Assembly: GCF_900112755.1 (NCBI RefSeq)
Contig: NZ_FOMW01000011.1
Location: 1-64,000 of the forward strand
DNA: 64,000 nt
Direction of reading: 5' to 3'
Origin: Sulfitobacter brevis
GTDB lineage: Bacteria; Pseudomonadota; Alphaproteobacteria; Rhodobacterales; Rhodobacteraceae
The first letter of the stretch is position 1. Every line of letters begins with the position of its first letter. The notes under the pieces are model-generated. The model was not told the DNA's origin and made no database searches. It saw nothing but the letters and a program-made list of their open reading frames with translations. The position numbers were made by a program, and so were the translations under genes. Of this stretch, positions 44,227 through 53,050 are shown in pieces.

Positions 44227-44916
44227 ATGGCACCTGTCTCCTCTGTCCTTATCGCGAATGATGAAAAGCTGGGCCAAGCGCTCACTTACCTGTTTTCAGT
44301 CGTGCTGAAAGGCGGGCTCAACTTTGTCCGTGATACGCCAACAACAGCAGACCAGATTGACGGACTTCGTGGGGCGGATGTGGTGATGGTGCATCTGGCG
44401 CAAGAAGCCGATGGCTTGGAGCTGATTGCATCATTGAAAAAGCTGGCTGAACGGCCTGTAATCATAGCGCTTTATGACAAAGGCCAGAGCCTGGGCGCTA
44501 AGGCGTTTCTTGCTGGTGCGGATGATGTGGTCAGCTGGCCTGCATCTCTTCATGAGTTGGCGTTGCGCACCTATGCGCGGCTCGGGCGCTCGCTGGAGGA
44601 TCCGGTTCTAGCCGATTGTGACCGCAACTGGGACACGGAAGCCTTCATCGTTGAACGCGCCGGCCTTTCTGTCGCCGAGGCACAGATTTTGCGGGTACTC
44701 TATAGTAATGCCGGTGAAATTGTCAGCCGCGACGCGTTGAGTATCGCAGTAGACGACCGTCCGTGGCGCTACGGGGACCGGAAGTTTGACGTGCATGTCG
44801 GCAAAATCCGCAAAAAGTTGAAGGACAGCTTTGGTGCCGAGGTCTCGCTCGCCACTGTTCGGGCCACTGGATACCAGTTTCGCATGAACAGAACCGGCGT
44901 CTTTGCACAAAGTTAG
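44227..44916 (+). CDS. OmpR-like winged-helix regulator with degenerate receiver
   Basis: 229 residues. The N-terminal about 115 residues have the receiver pattern (VLIANDEKLGQALTYL, DVVMVHLAQEADGLELI, GADDVVSWP), but His56 replaces the phosphoacceptor Asp and the acidic pair is reduced to NDE. The C-terminal domain is a trans_reg_C winged helix (LSVAEAQILRVLYSNAGEIVSRDALSIAVDDRPWRYGDRKFDVHVGKIRKKL). It therefore probably acts without phosphorylation. In brucellae FtcR, an OmpR-like flagellar regulator, is comparable in role. No kinase gene is adjacent. Confidence 0.88.
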   Translation: MAPVSSVLIANDEKLGQALTYLFSVVLKGGLNFVRDTPTTADQIDGLRGADVVMVHLAQEADGLELIASLKKLAERPVIIALYDKGQSLGAKAFLAGADDVVSWPASLHELALRTYARLGRSLEDPVLADCDRNWDTEAFIVERAGLSVAEAQILRVLYSNAGEIVSRDALSIAVDDRPWRYGDRKFDVHVGKIRKKLKDSFGAEVSLATVRATGYQFRMNRTGVFAQS

Positions 44917-45279
44917 AGCGCCGACTCTCTGGATGATCACAGTACAGTGATTCACGGCATGGGCGAGTGCTGCGACAGGTTTTAGCGCCCATGGCAAAGC
45001 ATTTAATGTAAAAACCTTCCCGCTGCGAACTTCACACTACATCGCCGAGACTTATCCACAATTTGAGGGCATTTCATCCACAGCCACTATATGTAGTGAC
45101 TGATAAATATGGTTAATACACGCCCATTGATCGGTCGAAACGCAGCTTGTGCACAGGCATGGGAGCAACACTTAACCACCATATCTAGCGGTTGGCTCCC
45201 AAATATTTAACAAATCTCGTGTTCATTTCGCATCTCTGACCTCGTAATCTTAACGTGTATTAACGATGGGGCGGGATAC
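44917..45279. other. Intergenic region with DnaA boxes and palindromes
   Basis: 363 bp. It contains a perfect DnaA box TTATCCACA (45052-45060), a one-mismatch box TCATCCACA (45074-45082), the palindrome CACTA-TATG-TAGTG (45085-45098), ATGGTTAA (45109-45116, the inverse of the CtrA motif TTAACCAT) and the repeat TTAACG-N4-TTAACG (45250-45265). No open frame with an RBS. Promoters for the unrecognised gene at 45280 should be here. Confidence 0.5.
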
Positions 45280-45717
45280 ATGACCAAAGACATTATGGAG
45301 CATCTGTGGAGCGGCGCATTCGAGCGTCGCGAGGCTGTCGAACTGTCGCCGTTGGCAGTAATCCTTTCCACGCTTTTGGCTGCTCCCATGGTCTGTTTCG
45401 CGTCTGCCGCGCCGAACAGCGATGCCGCGCCCTTCGCCCTGTATGCCGGTACAGAAATCATGCCGGGTGCAACGCTCGCGGATGTCTTGTTTCAAGAATT
45501 TGACATCGATCTCGGCGATGATGTGGTTATTTACATCGAGCCGCGTGCCATGGGCGAGGCCGAGCACTACTCCAGCGATGCATTGGGGCTAAGCTTGGGC
45601 AATATCTTGGTGAACCTTGCGGGCACGCCAAAGATAGATGCCTCCGCCGCCGATGTGGCCCGCGCCGTTGCGCACCGCCAAACGGCGCATAGACTGGCAC
45701 AAGTGCACGTTCAATAA
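45280..45717 (+). CDS. Unrecognised membrane or exported protein
   Basis: 145 residues. A hydrophobic stretch (LSPLAVILSTLLAAPMVCFAS, about 22-42) may be an internal signal anchor; the rest, YAGTEIMPGATLADVLFQEFDIDLGDDVVIYIEPRAMGEAEHY, would be exported. Acidic and soluble-like with a helical C-terminus (ADVARAVAHRQTAHRL). No family recognised. Neighbours and CtrA-like boxes suggest coregulation with flaF-flbT. Confidence 0.7.
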   Translation: MTKDIMEHLWSGAFERREAVELSPLAVILSTLLAAPMVCFASAAPNSDAAPFALYAGTEIMPGATLADVLFQEFDIDLGDDVVIYIEPRAMGEAEHYSSDALGLSLGNILVNLAGTPKIDASAADVARAVAHRQTAHRLAQVHVQ

Positions 45718-45804
45718 TCAAAGCGCGGCGCGGGCTGCCCGTGCCGCTTCTATTTCGCCTAACATAAGCCGCCTTTGCCGTTTCTCGCGGCGAGGTTGTG
45801 ACAT

Positions 45805-45818
45805 CAATGCAAGCATTG
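45805..45818. promoter_or_regulatory. Inverted repeat upstream of flaF
   Basis: CAATGC-AA-GCATTG, a perfect 6-bp inverted repeat 127 bp before flaF. It could be a protein binding site; no regulator is assigned. Confidence 0.3.
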
Positions 45819-45868
45819 GCGTCGTTTCATGCGCTATCTCGCTGCATTCTCTCATTTATTCCCAAACG

Positions 45869-45883
45869 TTAAATTTCTCTTAA
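45869..45883 (+). promoter_or_regulatory. CtrA-type box upstream of flaF
   Basis: TTAA-ATTTCTC-TTAA, the canonical TTAA-N7-TTAA CtrA site, 62 bp before flaF. An ATGGTTAA (reverse of TTAACCAT) follows at 45896-45903. Confidence 0.7.
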
Positions 45884-45944
45884 CCGCGGGCGGCTATGGT
45901 TAATCCGAGGCAGAGTATAATAGAAAAAAACGACAGGTGATGAG

Positions 45945-46346
45945 ATGAGTGTAGCCGCATATAAGCGGACGATCTCCCATACGGAAGCGCCCCGCCAGAT
46001 TGAACGCCGCCTTTTGGCGCAGGTGACATCGGAGCTGGAGCAGCAGTATCGGGCATTTGATGAAGCCGAGCAGCGGTTTGACAGATTGCAGCTTCTGGCT
46101 GACGGTTTGCGCCATACCCTGTGGAAAAATCAGATGATCTGGATGACGTTCAAGATGGATCTGTCCTCCAAGGATAATAAGATGACGCCGGATTTGCGCG
46201 CGTCGCTGTTGTCGCTGGCCATCTGGGTCGACAAACATACCCAAGGTGTGATGGCGGGGGGCAAAACGGTGCGCCCGTTAATCGACATTAATCGCAGCAT
46301 CATCGATGGTCTGGGCGGCAAAGCCTTTGACACAGCGGCGGAATAA
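45945..46346 (+). CDS. flaF: Flagellar biosynthesis regulator FlaF
   Basis: 133 residues, soluble and helical (ELEQQYRAFDEAEQRFDRLQLLADGL and LLSLAIWVDKHTQGVMAG). FlaF with FlbT controls flagellin translation in alphaproteobacteria; FlaF promotes flagellin secretion or translation. It stands directly before flbT (5-bp gap), the conserved order. A perfect CtrA box lies upstream. Confidence 0.88.
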   Translation: MSVAAYKRTISHTEAPRQIERRLLAQVTSELEQQYRAFDEAEQRFDRLQLLADGLRHTLWKNQMIWMTFKMDLSSKDNKMTPDLRASLLSLAIWVDKHTQGVMAGGKTVRPLIDINRSIIDGLGGKAFDTAAE

Positions 46347-46351
46347 CCGAT

Positions 46352-46771
46352 ATGGGCCTGCGACTTACACTTAAACCGAACGAGCGGATCCTGATCAATG
46401 GCTGTGTCGTGCGCAACAGCGACCGACGTCAACAATTGATGATTGAAACTCACGCCGATATCGTGCGTGAGGCCGATCTGCTCAAGGAAAACGAAGCCCG
46501 CACGCCGGTGAAGGAAGTCTACTTCTTCATCCAGGCTGCGCTGCTGGACGGGGATACCCGCACCAAACTGGTACCAATTATCCAAAAACGGCTGGGCAAA
46601 CTGGTGCCGGTATTCCACGATGATGTGGCAAAACACATCTTTGAGGCGGCCAATCATGTCTCACAGGCGGACTTTTACAAAGCGATGCGCGCCCTGCGCC
46701 CGTTGATTGAGTATGAGGCGCGTTTGTTCGACATGATCCAGACCCAAGCGACCGCAACGGCAGCGGAATAG
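46352..46771 (+). CDS. flbT: Flagellin post-transcriptional regulator FlbT
   Basis: 139 residues. It starts MGLRLTLKPNERILINGCVVRNSDRRQQLMIETHADIVREADLL, the FlbT core that binds the 5' leader of flagellin mRNA and promotes its decay. A helical C-terminal half follows. Coexpressed with flaF. Confidence 0.92.
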   Translation: MGLRLTLKPNERILINGCVVRNSDRRQQLMIETHADIVREADLLKENEARTPVKEVYFFIQAALLDGDTRTKLVPIIQKRLGKLVPVFHDDVAKHIFEAANHVSQADFYKAMRALRPLIEYEARLFDMIQTQATATAAE

Positions 46772-46778
46772 GCGCGAT

Positions 46779-47603
46779 ATGATCAGCATTAGCGGGTTGA
46801 ATAGTCCGACCGCCTTGAGGTTGATCGACGCGACCCGCGACAAACAGCTTGTGGTGATGCGCAACGAGCCTGCCAACCAACGCGCGGAAGCCGCGTTTCG
46901 GGAGCGCATCGGACAGATCACCTCGGCCAAAGAGCTGATCGAGGATTTCGAGGTTTATAGCTTCGTGATGCGCGCCTTTGATCTGGAAGATCAGATCTTT
47001 GGCAAAGGGCTGATCCGCAAGATGCTGGAGAGTGATCCGGTAGCCCCAGAATCCCTGTTGAACCGACTGACCGATACGCGATTCCGTGAGATGCATCTCG
47101 CCTTGGGCTTCACCACCGAATCCGGCACGCAGGGGCCCGATTTCAATTCGGCCGCGTTTCAAGACGCGATCGTTGACCGGTTTTATAACCGCAGCTTCAT
47201 CAACCAGACCGACGATCAGAATGAAACCGTCGGCACGGTGCTGGAATTTCGCGAGAAAGTCGCGGGCATCGATAGCTGGTTTGAAGTGCTTGCAAATGAA
47301 AAACTTACCAACTTTTTCAAAACTGCGCTTGGCTTGCCAGAGCAAATCGCGACGCTCGATCTCGACAAACAGCGCGATCTGTTTCAGGCCAAGTTTGATC
47401 TCGCCAAACTCTCCGATCCGGCTGAACAAGATCGCCTCATTTCAAAATATACCGCGATTTCTGATGTGACGAACCCGCAGGGGTTTTCGACCAGTAGTGC
47501 AGCGCTTTCGATCCTGCAATCGGCCCGCTTTGGTGCGCAGTTTGTGCCGATAACGTTGGATATTGCGACAGTAAACTTCTCGGCGAGTAGACTCTACCGC
47601 TAG
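46779..47603 (+). CDS. DUF1217 family flagellar protein
   Basis: 274 residues, soluble and mostly helical. It starts MISISGLNSPTALRLIDATRDKQL and has FRERIGQITSAKELIEDFEVYSFVMRAFDLEDQIFGKG and ADFEV-like repeats of DUF1217. Family members are found in alphaproteobacterial flagellar clusters; the function is not established, though a role in rod or hook assembly is assumed. It follows flbT in the same operon (gap 7 bp) and is convergent with fliG at only 3 bp. Confidence 0.8.
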   Translation: MISISGLNSPTALRLIDATRDKQLVVMRNEPANQRAEAAFRERIGQITSAKELIEDFEVYSFVMRAFDLEDQIFGKGLIRKMLESDPVAPESLLNRLTDTRFREMHLALGFTTESGTQGPDFNSAAFQDAIVDRFYNRSFINQTDDQNETVGTVLEFREKVAGIDSWFEVLANEKLTNFFKTALGLPEQIATLDLDKQRDLFQAKFDLAKLSDPAEQDRLISKYTAISDVTNPQGFSTSSAALSILQSARFGAQFVPITLDIATVNFSASRLYR

Positions 47604-47606
47604 TCT

Positions 47607-48638
47607 TCAGTCCATCGCGTCTTCGAGCATGTCTTCATCAGATTCGGGAAGGGTGACAGCGCCATCGGCAATAAGGCGAAGCGCTGCTTCGACCAGTTTG
47701 CTTTGCGCTTCTTTTACATCGCGGGCCTTCACCGGACCCATAGAGGACATCTCATCCTGCAGCATCCCGCGGGACCGTTGCGGCAATGAATTCAAAAAAT
47801 ACTCGCGCACTTCCTTTTTCGCGCCGCGCAACGCCAACGGCAGGGTGTTGCCAGAGACTTCGCGCATGACCTTGCCGAGCATGTTTTCTTTGAACTTGAT
47901 CAGGTCGTCAAAGACGAACATTTTTTGCTGGATAGCCTTGAACTGCTCGGGTTGCCGTTGTTCCAATTCTTTGGAAATGCGTGCAAAAAGGTCTTCATCA
48001 AGGTTATTGAAGATAGATACCAATTGGCTTTCGATACGGGCCTCAGCACTGCGGTTGGCACGGGCCAGCACGTCTTCGCGCAGGGTGTTTTCGATGCTTT
48101 GGATGGTGTCGACGGGCAGGTTGTCCATTTGCATGATCCGCTCGATCACGTCAGGGGCGCGGTCGGTTCCGAGCATTGGCAAAACCTTGGCGGCTGCCTC
48201 GGGCCGGATGCGCGTCAGGATCACCGCGATGGTCTGGTTATGCTCTTTCGCCAAAAACTCGACCAGTTGCTTTTCATTCAGATCGGAGAGGTCTTTCCAA
48301 ACGTTATCGACCGTGTTGCCGTTGATTTCATGCAAAATTTCCGCCACGCGGTCTTCGGGCAAAAACTCCTTCAGCAGACCGCGCGCGGCTTCGATTGAGC
48401 CAACAACGCCGCCTTGATGGCTGATCTTGGCATCAAATTCCGACAGTATTTCTTCGACGATGCTCGCGTCGATTTCTCCCATGGTAGAGATCGCTGTGGT
48501 GATGTGCCGGATTTCGGTTACGTCAAGCTGCTGCATTAACGCGCCGCCGCGTTCCTCACCCAGGCACAAAAAGAGGATGGCGGATTTCTGTGCACCCGAC
48601 ATGCGGCGGTGTTTGCGAAAGGGAACGAACTGGTTCAT
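47607..48638 (-). CDS. fliG: Flagellar motor switch protein FliG
   Basis: 343 residues. The N-terminal domain contains KSAILFLCLGEERGGALMQQL, the middle domain RIRPEAAAKVLPMLG, and the C-terminal torque domain FDDLIKFKENMLGKVMREVSGNTLPLALRGA and REYFLNSLPQRSRGML, with the charged helix that contacts MotA. It is part of the C-ring. It follows fliP by 88 bp on the same strand and precedes no further gene, being the last of the fliF operon. Confidence 0.95.
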   Translation of the reverse strand: MNQFVPFRKHRRMSGAQKSAILFLCLGEERGGALMQQLDVTEIRHITTAISTMGEIDASIVEEILSEFDAKISHQGGVVGSIEAARGLLKEFLPEDRVAEILHEINGNTVDNVWKDLSDLNEKQLVEFLAKEHNQTIAVILTRIRPEAAAKVLPMLGTDRAPDVIERIMQMDNLPVDTIQSIENTLREDVLARANRSAEARIESQLVSIFNNLDEDLFARISKELEQRQPEQFKAIQQKMFVFDDLIKFKENMLGKVMREVSGNTLPLALRGAKKEVREYFLNSLPQRSRGMLQDEMSSMGPVKARDVKEAQSKLVEAALRLIADGAVTLPESDEDMLEDAMD

Positions 48639-48726
48639 CGACAGACAGCATCCGTATCAAGGAGAGTTACCCAAGGATAGACCATGTTGATCATGAATAA
48701 CACGTGATTCGAGGGCGCATCGCCAG

Positions 48727-49533
48727 TTATCCCCCGGAATATGAAGCAATCAATGACCCGGCCAGCATGTACCAACCGTCAATCAGGACAAAGAAGATCA
48801 CTTTGAACGGCAACGAGACCAAGACGGGCGGCAGCATCATCATCCCCGCACTCATCAAGACTGAGGCAACAATCAGGTCAATTGCCACGAAAGGCAGGTA
48901 GATCAGGAAGCCGATAGTGAAGGCCGCGCGCAGTTCTGAAATCACGAAAGCTGGCACGAGAACCCGCCAGCTTGGGGTACTATCAGGGCCGTCAGCGGGG
49001 GCTGGAGTTTCGCCCGCGATGTCTTGAAACAGCGCCAAATCCTTGTCGCGAGTATTGGCGAGCATGAAAGTTTTAAAGGGGTCGATGACGGCGAAAATGG
49101 CCTGCTCTTCGGTAATCGAATTGGCAATCAACGGTCGCACACCGCCGTCCCAAGCATCCTCAAACACTGGCTGCATTACGAAAAATGTCATGAACAGCGC
49201 CATTGCGTTGAGCACGATATTAGGCGGTGTCTGGTTCAGCCCGAGCGCAAGGCGCAACATCGAAAACACGATGACAAAGCGGGTAAAACTGGTCATCACC
49301 ACGAGCAACCCCGGCGCGACGCTCAGGGCGGTAATGACCGCGAACAGCTGGATCAACCGGCCCGAAAGGCTGGCACCCGCATCACTGCCGGGTGCCACAT
49401 TGCCGAACTGGGACGACAGATCGCGGATCAGTCCGCCAATCTCAGTCTCCTGCGCTGCTGCCATCCCCGCGAAAAGCGAGACGGCCACAGTCGCGGCGAA
49501 AGCCAGCGTGCCAATATGAAGTGCGCCGCGCAT
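48727..49533 (-). CDS. fliP: Flagellar export gate protein FliP
   Basis: 268 residues. It has a signal peptide (MRGALHIGTLAFAATVAVSLFAGMAAAQ), then LIQLFAVITALSVAPGLLVVMTSFTRFVIVFSMLR and ALGLNQTPPNIVLNAMALFMTFFVM, the FliP signature, and late helices (FVISELRAAFTIGFLIYLPFVAIDLIVASVLMSAGMMMLP). The start chosen is the ATG 7 bp after the fliN stop; an upstream frame overlaps fliN. FliP forms the core of the export gate with FliQ and FliR; fliO is not seen here. Confidence 0.93.
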   Translation of the reverse strand: MRGALHIGTLAFAATVAVSLFAGMAAAQETEIGGLIRDLSSQFGNVAPGSDAGASLSGRLIQLFAVITALSVAPGLLVVMTSFTRFVIVFSMLRLALGLNQTPPNIVLNAMALFMTFFVMQPVFEDAWDGGVRPLIANSITEEQAIFAVIDPFKTFMLANTRDKDLALFQDIAGETPAPADGPDSTPSWRVLVPAFVISELRAAFTIGFLIYLPFVAIDLIVASVLMSAGMMMLPPVLVSLPFKVIFFVLIDGWYMLAGSLIASYSGG

Positions 49534-49540
49534 TTGGGGG

Positions 49541-49903
49541 TCAGATTTCCGACACGAAGTCTTTGACGATTTCCCGCAAAGCCACGCCGAGCATATCGCC
49601 CTGAACCCGCACCAGATCGCCACGGGCCACCATGCGGTCGTTGATCATTAGATCAACAGGCTCGCCGACGCGGCGGTCAAGCTCGATAACCGAACCTTTC
49701 GTCAGGTTCAGCAGCTCTGAGATCGGCATCCGGTTGCGCCCCAGCACGACGCGCACCTCCAGCTTGACACCAAAGATTGCATCGAGGCTTTTACCGTCCT
49801 GCTTCTTGGGGGTCTCGGCCGTTTCAGATGCCGGTTTTGCATCAGCGATCTGTTGCTGAATGGAGGGCTCGCTGCGGGCTGTCTTGGGGTCATTTTCCAA
49901 CAT
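49541..49903 (-). CDS. fliN: Flagellar motor switch protein FliN
   Basis: 120 residues. The SpoA domain is in the C-terminal half: VKLEVRVVLGRNRMPISELLNLTKGSVIELDRRVGEPVDLMINDRMVARGDLVRVQGDMLGVAL. It makes up the bottom of the C-ring with FliM. It follows fliH directly with no gap. Confidence 0.93.
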   Translation of the reverse strand: MLENDPKTARSEPSIQQQIADAKPASETAETPKKQDGKSLDAIFGVKLEVRVVLGRNRMPISELLNLTKGSVIELDRRVGEPVDLMINDRMVARGDLVRVQGDMLGVALREIVKDFVSEI

Positions 49904-50551
49904 TTATCCAGCTTTCTGAGTGGCTTGTTTGAAGTCATGCGCCGCCTTGTGCAGCGCGTCACGGATGGCAGTGCAGGCCTGATCGAGATCATATTCCAGA
50001 TGCCCACCCTGCCAGAACACTTGTGCGGTATGAGGGGCCGCCTGCACATCGGGTACCAGTTCAATGCGGGTCGGGCCGGTGCCAACCCAGTCTGGGGTTT
50101 CGCTTTCAAGGGCGGCGATCACCTCGGGGCTGGCATGGATTTTCAGCACGGGATCGGTACGTGCTTCGGCGACACTTTTGCGGATGCGGGCGGCGGCCAG
50201 ATCGGCCCCATGCGTGGCCAGCAACTCAGGCAACAGACGGTCCGCGACACCAAGAAACATATCGACGATATCGCGCTCGGCGCTCTGCGCCAGTGCGGTT
50301 TCCACGGCACCTAAGCTAGCCAGTTGTGCGCTGATGCTGTCGCATGCTTCGGCCAAACGGGCGGCGTCGGCTTGCGCATGTTCGGCCTGTGCTTCTTGAC
50401 GGCCTAAGGCGCGGCCCGCGTCAAATCCCTGCTGTCGCGCTTCTTCCAGACGCGCCTGGGCTTCGGTGCGAGCCCGTGCGGCGGCAGTCGCTTCGCCGTG
50501 TGCCGCCCTGTCCGTGTCCACATCAAAGTTATGGCGAAACAGATCAATCAC
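49904..50551 (-). CDS. fliH: Flagellar assembly protein FliH
   Basis: 215 residues. Ala/Glu-rich helical N-terminus with Gly-x3-Gly like segments (AGRALGRQEAQAEHAQADAARL) and a C-terminal FliH-type domain (ERDIVDMFLGVADRLLPELLATHGADLAAARIRKSV). It regulates and docks the FliI ATPase, whose gene lies 11 kb away. It overlaps fliF by 4 bp. Confidence 0.8.
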   Translation of the reverse strand: MIDLFRHNFDVDTDRAAHGEATAAARARTEAQARLEEARQQGFDAGRALGRQEAQAEHAQADAARLAEACDSISAQLASLGAVETALAQSAERDIVDMFLGVADRLLPELLATHGADLAAARIRKSVAEARTDPVLKIHASPEVIAALESETPDWVGTGPTRIELVPDVQAAPHTAQVFWQGGHLEYDLDQACTAIRDALHKAAHDFKQATQKAG

Positions 50552-52236
50552 GCGTCAGCCTCGGCCATCAGCCACGACCGCAACACGCGCAAGACCTCTT
50601 CGGGTTTGTCGTCGGCAAGCTTTTGAATACGATCGATATTCTTCTTGTGCAAGCTGCCTTTTATACCCTGCTTGGTGACCAGCTCGGAGGGTTCATCGTC
50701 CCCGTCAGCGTCCAGCACATCTGCATCGCTTTGGCTGCGGGAAAAGGCTGGGGTCGGGCCTGGCAGTGCGGCGGGTTTTGGAGTGCCCGCATGGCCAAGC
50801 GCTTCGGTTTTTGCAGTGCCGAGGGCGGGTGTGATGTCATCCTCCGGCGGAGGCAGTTGTTCGGCTGGTGCGAGGTTGCGCAGCATCGGGCGCACGCCCA
50901 AAATTAACACCAGACCGACGATCAGTAGTGCGAAGAGCCCGCGCAGCAGCGGCACCATATTTTCCGACAAGCGCTCGCCCATGGTCTGGTCAATAGGTTC
51001 GCCCAGATCCATCGAATAATCCATAAATCGCATGCTATCGACCGAGATGGAATCGCCACGGGTGTCTTGGAAGCCAACGGCGGATTTCACCAGTTCTGAC
51101 AGGCGGGCAAGTTCCTCGGCGCTGCGTTCGGCATAGGCCACATCGGCGCCTTCGACATTGTAGATGCCGTTCACCAATACCGCGACGGTCATGCGCCGCA
51201 CGTCGCCTGCTTCGCGTACAATTTCGCGGCGGGTATTGCCAATTTCGTATTGTACAATTTCATCGGCCTCGGAGCGGTTGGAGCTGTTCCCCGCTGCCGC
51301 CCCATCGGTGAGAGCTGCGGGAATGTTGTTCTCTACGCCAACATTCCCGCCTCCTTCATTGCCGCTTTGATTTTCCGACTTTGATTCGGTGGATCTAACC
51401 ACCTGTTGGTCGGGATCAAAACTCTGCTCGACAATAACTTCGCGCTGGGTTGTCAGATCGACATTGACCGTGACGCGGGCGTTTCCGGCACCGACACGCG
51501 CGGTGAGGATGTTCTCGATCTCGCGCGATAGGCGATCTTCGATGTTCGCTTTTGCGGTTTGCATAGTGCCGGGGCTGTCACCGTCCGGCCCTTCAGCAAG
51601 GATAGTTTCGCCGCTGGCCGAAAGGACAGTAACGCGCGACAGGTCAAGCTCGGCTACGGCCGATGCGACGAGGTTGCGCACGGCAATTGCTTGTTTGCGG
51701 TTTACGGCGCGGCCTGGATCGGGGCGGATGATGATTGACGCACGCGGCGCAGGAGCTTCGCGGGAGAAGGGTTCGCGGTCAGGCAATACAAGATGCACCC
51801 GTGCGGTCGAAATCCCGTCAAGTGTTTGAATCGAGCGGGCTAGTTCGCCTTCCATCGCACGGGTGCGATTGATCTTCTGCAAGAAAGAGTTCATCGCCAA
51901 GCCGCTTTGGTCGTCGAAAAGTTCCCAACCGGGATCGCCATCAATCGCAACACCGCTTTCGGCCAGAACCATGCGGGCCCGCGCTGCATCCGACTGGGGG
52001 ACCGAGACGGTGGAGCCGTCTTCGGCCACAAGAACATTAAAGCCGGCATTGGTCAGCGCAGATTCGATGGAGTTGGCGGAGGTGACTGAAAGGTTGGAGT
52101 AGATTGGCGCATAGTCAGGGCGCGACACTGCACCCAAGCCTAAAAGCATCACTGTTACCAGCGCGATAGCCGTTCCGCCGAGGATCAGCAGCTTCTGTCG
52201 TCCCAAGGACATCAGGTTGTCTATTAATCCTTGCAC
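50548..52236 (-). CDS. fliF: Flagellar MS-ring protein FliF
   Basis: 562 residues. An N-terminal membrane helix (LLILGGTAIALVTVMLLGL), YscJ-type ring-building motifs (YAPIYSNLSVTSANSIESALTNAGFN, RVHLVLPDREPFSREAPAPRASIIIRPD) and a second helix (LLRGLFALLIVGLVLILGV, about 420-440) with a cytoplasmic tail that binds FliG. It builds the membrane ring that starts basal body assembly. The gene is divergent from fliL with about 135 bp between. Confidence 0.94.
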   Translation of the reverse strand: MQGLIDNLMSLGRQKLLILGGTAIALVTVMLLGLGAVSRPDYAPIYSNLSVTSANSIESALTNAGFNVLVAEDGSTVSVPQSDAARARMVLAESGVAIDGDPGWELFDDQSGLAMNSFLQKINRTRAMEGELARSIQTLDGISTARVHLVLPDREPFSREAPAPRASIIIRPDPGRAVNRKQAIAVRNLVASAVAELDLSRVTVLSASGETILAEGPDGDSPGTMQTAKANIEDRLSREIENILTARVGAGNARVTVNVDLTTQREVIVEQSFDPDQQVVRSTESKSENQSGNEGGGNVGVENNIPAALTDGAAAGNSSNRSEADEIVQYEIGNTRREIVREAGDVRRMTVAVLVNGIYNVEGADVAYAERSAEELARLSELVKSAVGFQDTRGDSISVDSMRFMDYSMDLGEPIDQTMGERLSENMVPLLRGLFALLIVGLVLILGVRPMLRNLAPAEQLPPPEDDITPALGTAKTEALGHAGTPKPAALPGPTPAFSRSQSDADVLDADGDDEPSELVTKQGIKGSLHKKNIDRIQKLADDKPEEVLRVLRSWLMAEADA

Positions 52237-52370
52237 GCCAGACTCCGTGGATTGCCTTTTATCCCTTACATCATTAATAGAAGGTTAAAGGCAAGTATAA
52301 ATACGGTTAACGTTCTTGCAACTGAAGTAAAACGGCCCAATAGTTCTTGGGTAGCATCTGTAGGGCGGTC

Positions 52371-53039
52371 ATGGCCAAGAAACCATCAACAAAAGCAAAG
52401 CCCGACGCTGAGACTGGCGATTCTCCGGCTGCGGCCAAAGGATCGAAAAAGACGCTTCTGGCTGCAGCAGTGCTGTGTCTTCTATCCTTGGGTGGGGGAT
52501 TTGTTCTTGCCCGGATGGCGTATGTTAAGGATGCGGAAGCTTTTGAGCCCGACTACGCGAATGATGCGGAACATGAGGGTGAGGATGCGGGTCATGGCGA
52601 GGCGTCCAAGCCTGATTTGCGCAAAGACATTACCGATCCTCTGGCCCAAGATGGTCATGATGCGGAGAACGCCATGTCGCTCAAGGCTAAGGAAACCGAT
52701 CCAAACGCCGGTCTTGCTGATACCGGATTGCTCGATTTTGGCGATGTGATGACCAACATCCAGAGCTTTGATGCGCAGGGGCTGCCAAAGACATCTTTTC
52801 TCAAGGTTAATCTGGTAGTTGCCTACCGCCCCGACGCCGGATCGGGGCAGTTAATGCAAAGCCGCGAACCCTTCATGCGCGATCTTTTTAACGGCTATCT
52901 GCGCGGGTTGTCCGAGGCCGATGTGCGCGGCATGGCTGGTATCCTCTACATCAAGGCAGAGCTGCTCAAACGCGCCCGCGCCGCCGTGGGCAATGACATG
53001 CCACAAGAAATCCTGATCAACGATTTGATTGTGCAGTAG
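52371..53039 (+). CDS. fliL: Flagellar basal body-associated protein FliL
   Basis: 222 residues starting MAKKPSTKAKPDAETGDSPA; the RBS is weak (AGGGCGGTC). A membrane helix (KTLLAAAVLCLLSLGGGFVLA, about 24-44) is followed by a very acidic linker (EPDYANDAEHEGEDAGHGE) and the SPFH-like FliL domain (FLKVNLVVAYRPDAGSGQLMQSREPFMRDLFNGYLRGLSEADVRG). It supports stator function. The linker is longer and more acidic than in most FliL proteins. FliM starts 11 bp later. Confidence 0.9.
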   Translation: MAKKPSTKAKPDAETGDSPAAAKGSKKTLLAAAVLCLLSLGGGFVLARMAYVKDAEAFEPDYANDAEHEGEDAGHGEASKPDLRKDITDPLAQDGHDAENAMSLKAKETDPNAGLADTGLLDFGDVMTNIQSFDAQGLPKTSFLKVNLVVAYRPDAGSGQLMQSREPFMRDLFNGYLRGLSEADVRGMAGILYIKAELLKRARAAVGNDMPQEILINDLIVQ

Positions 53040-53050
53040 GGGGCCGACGC

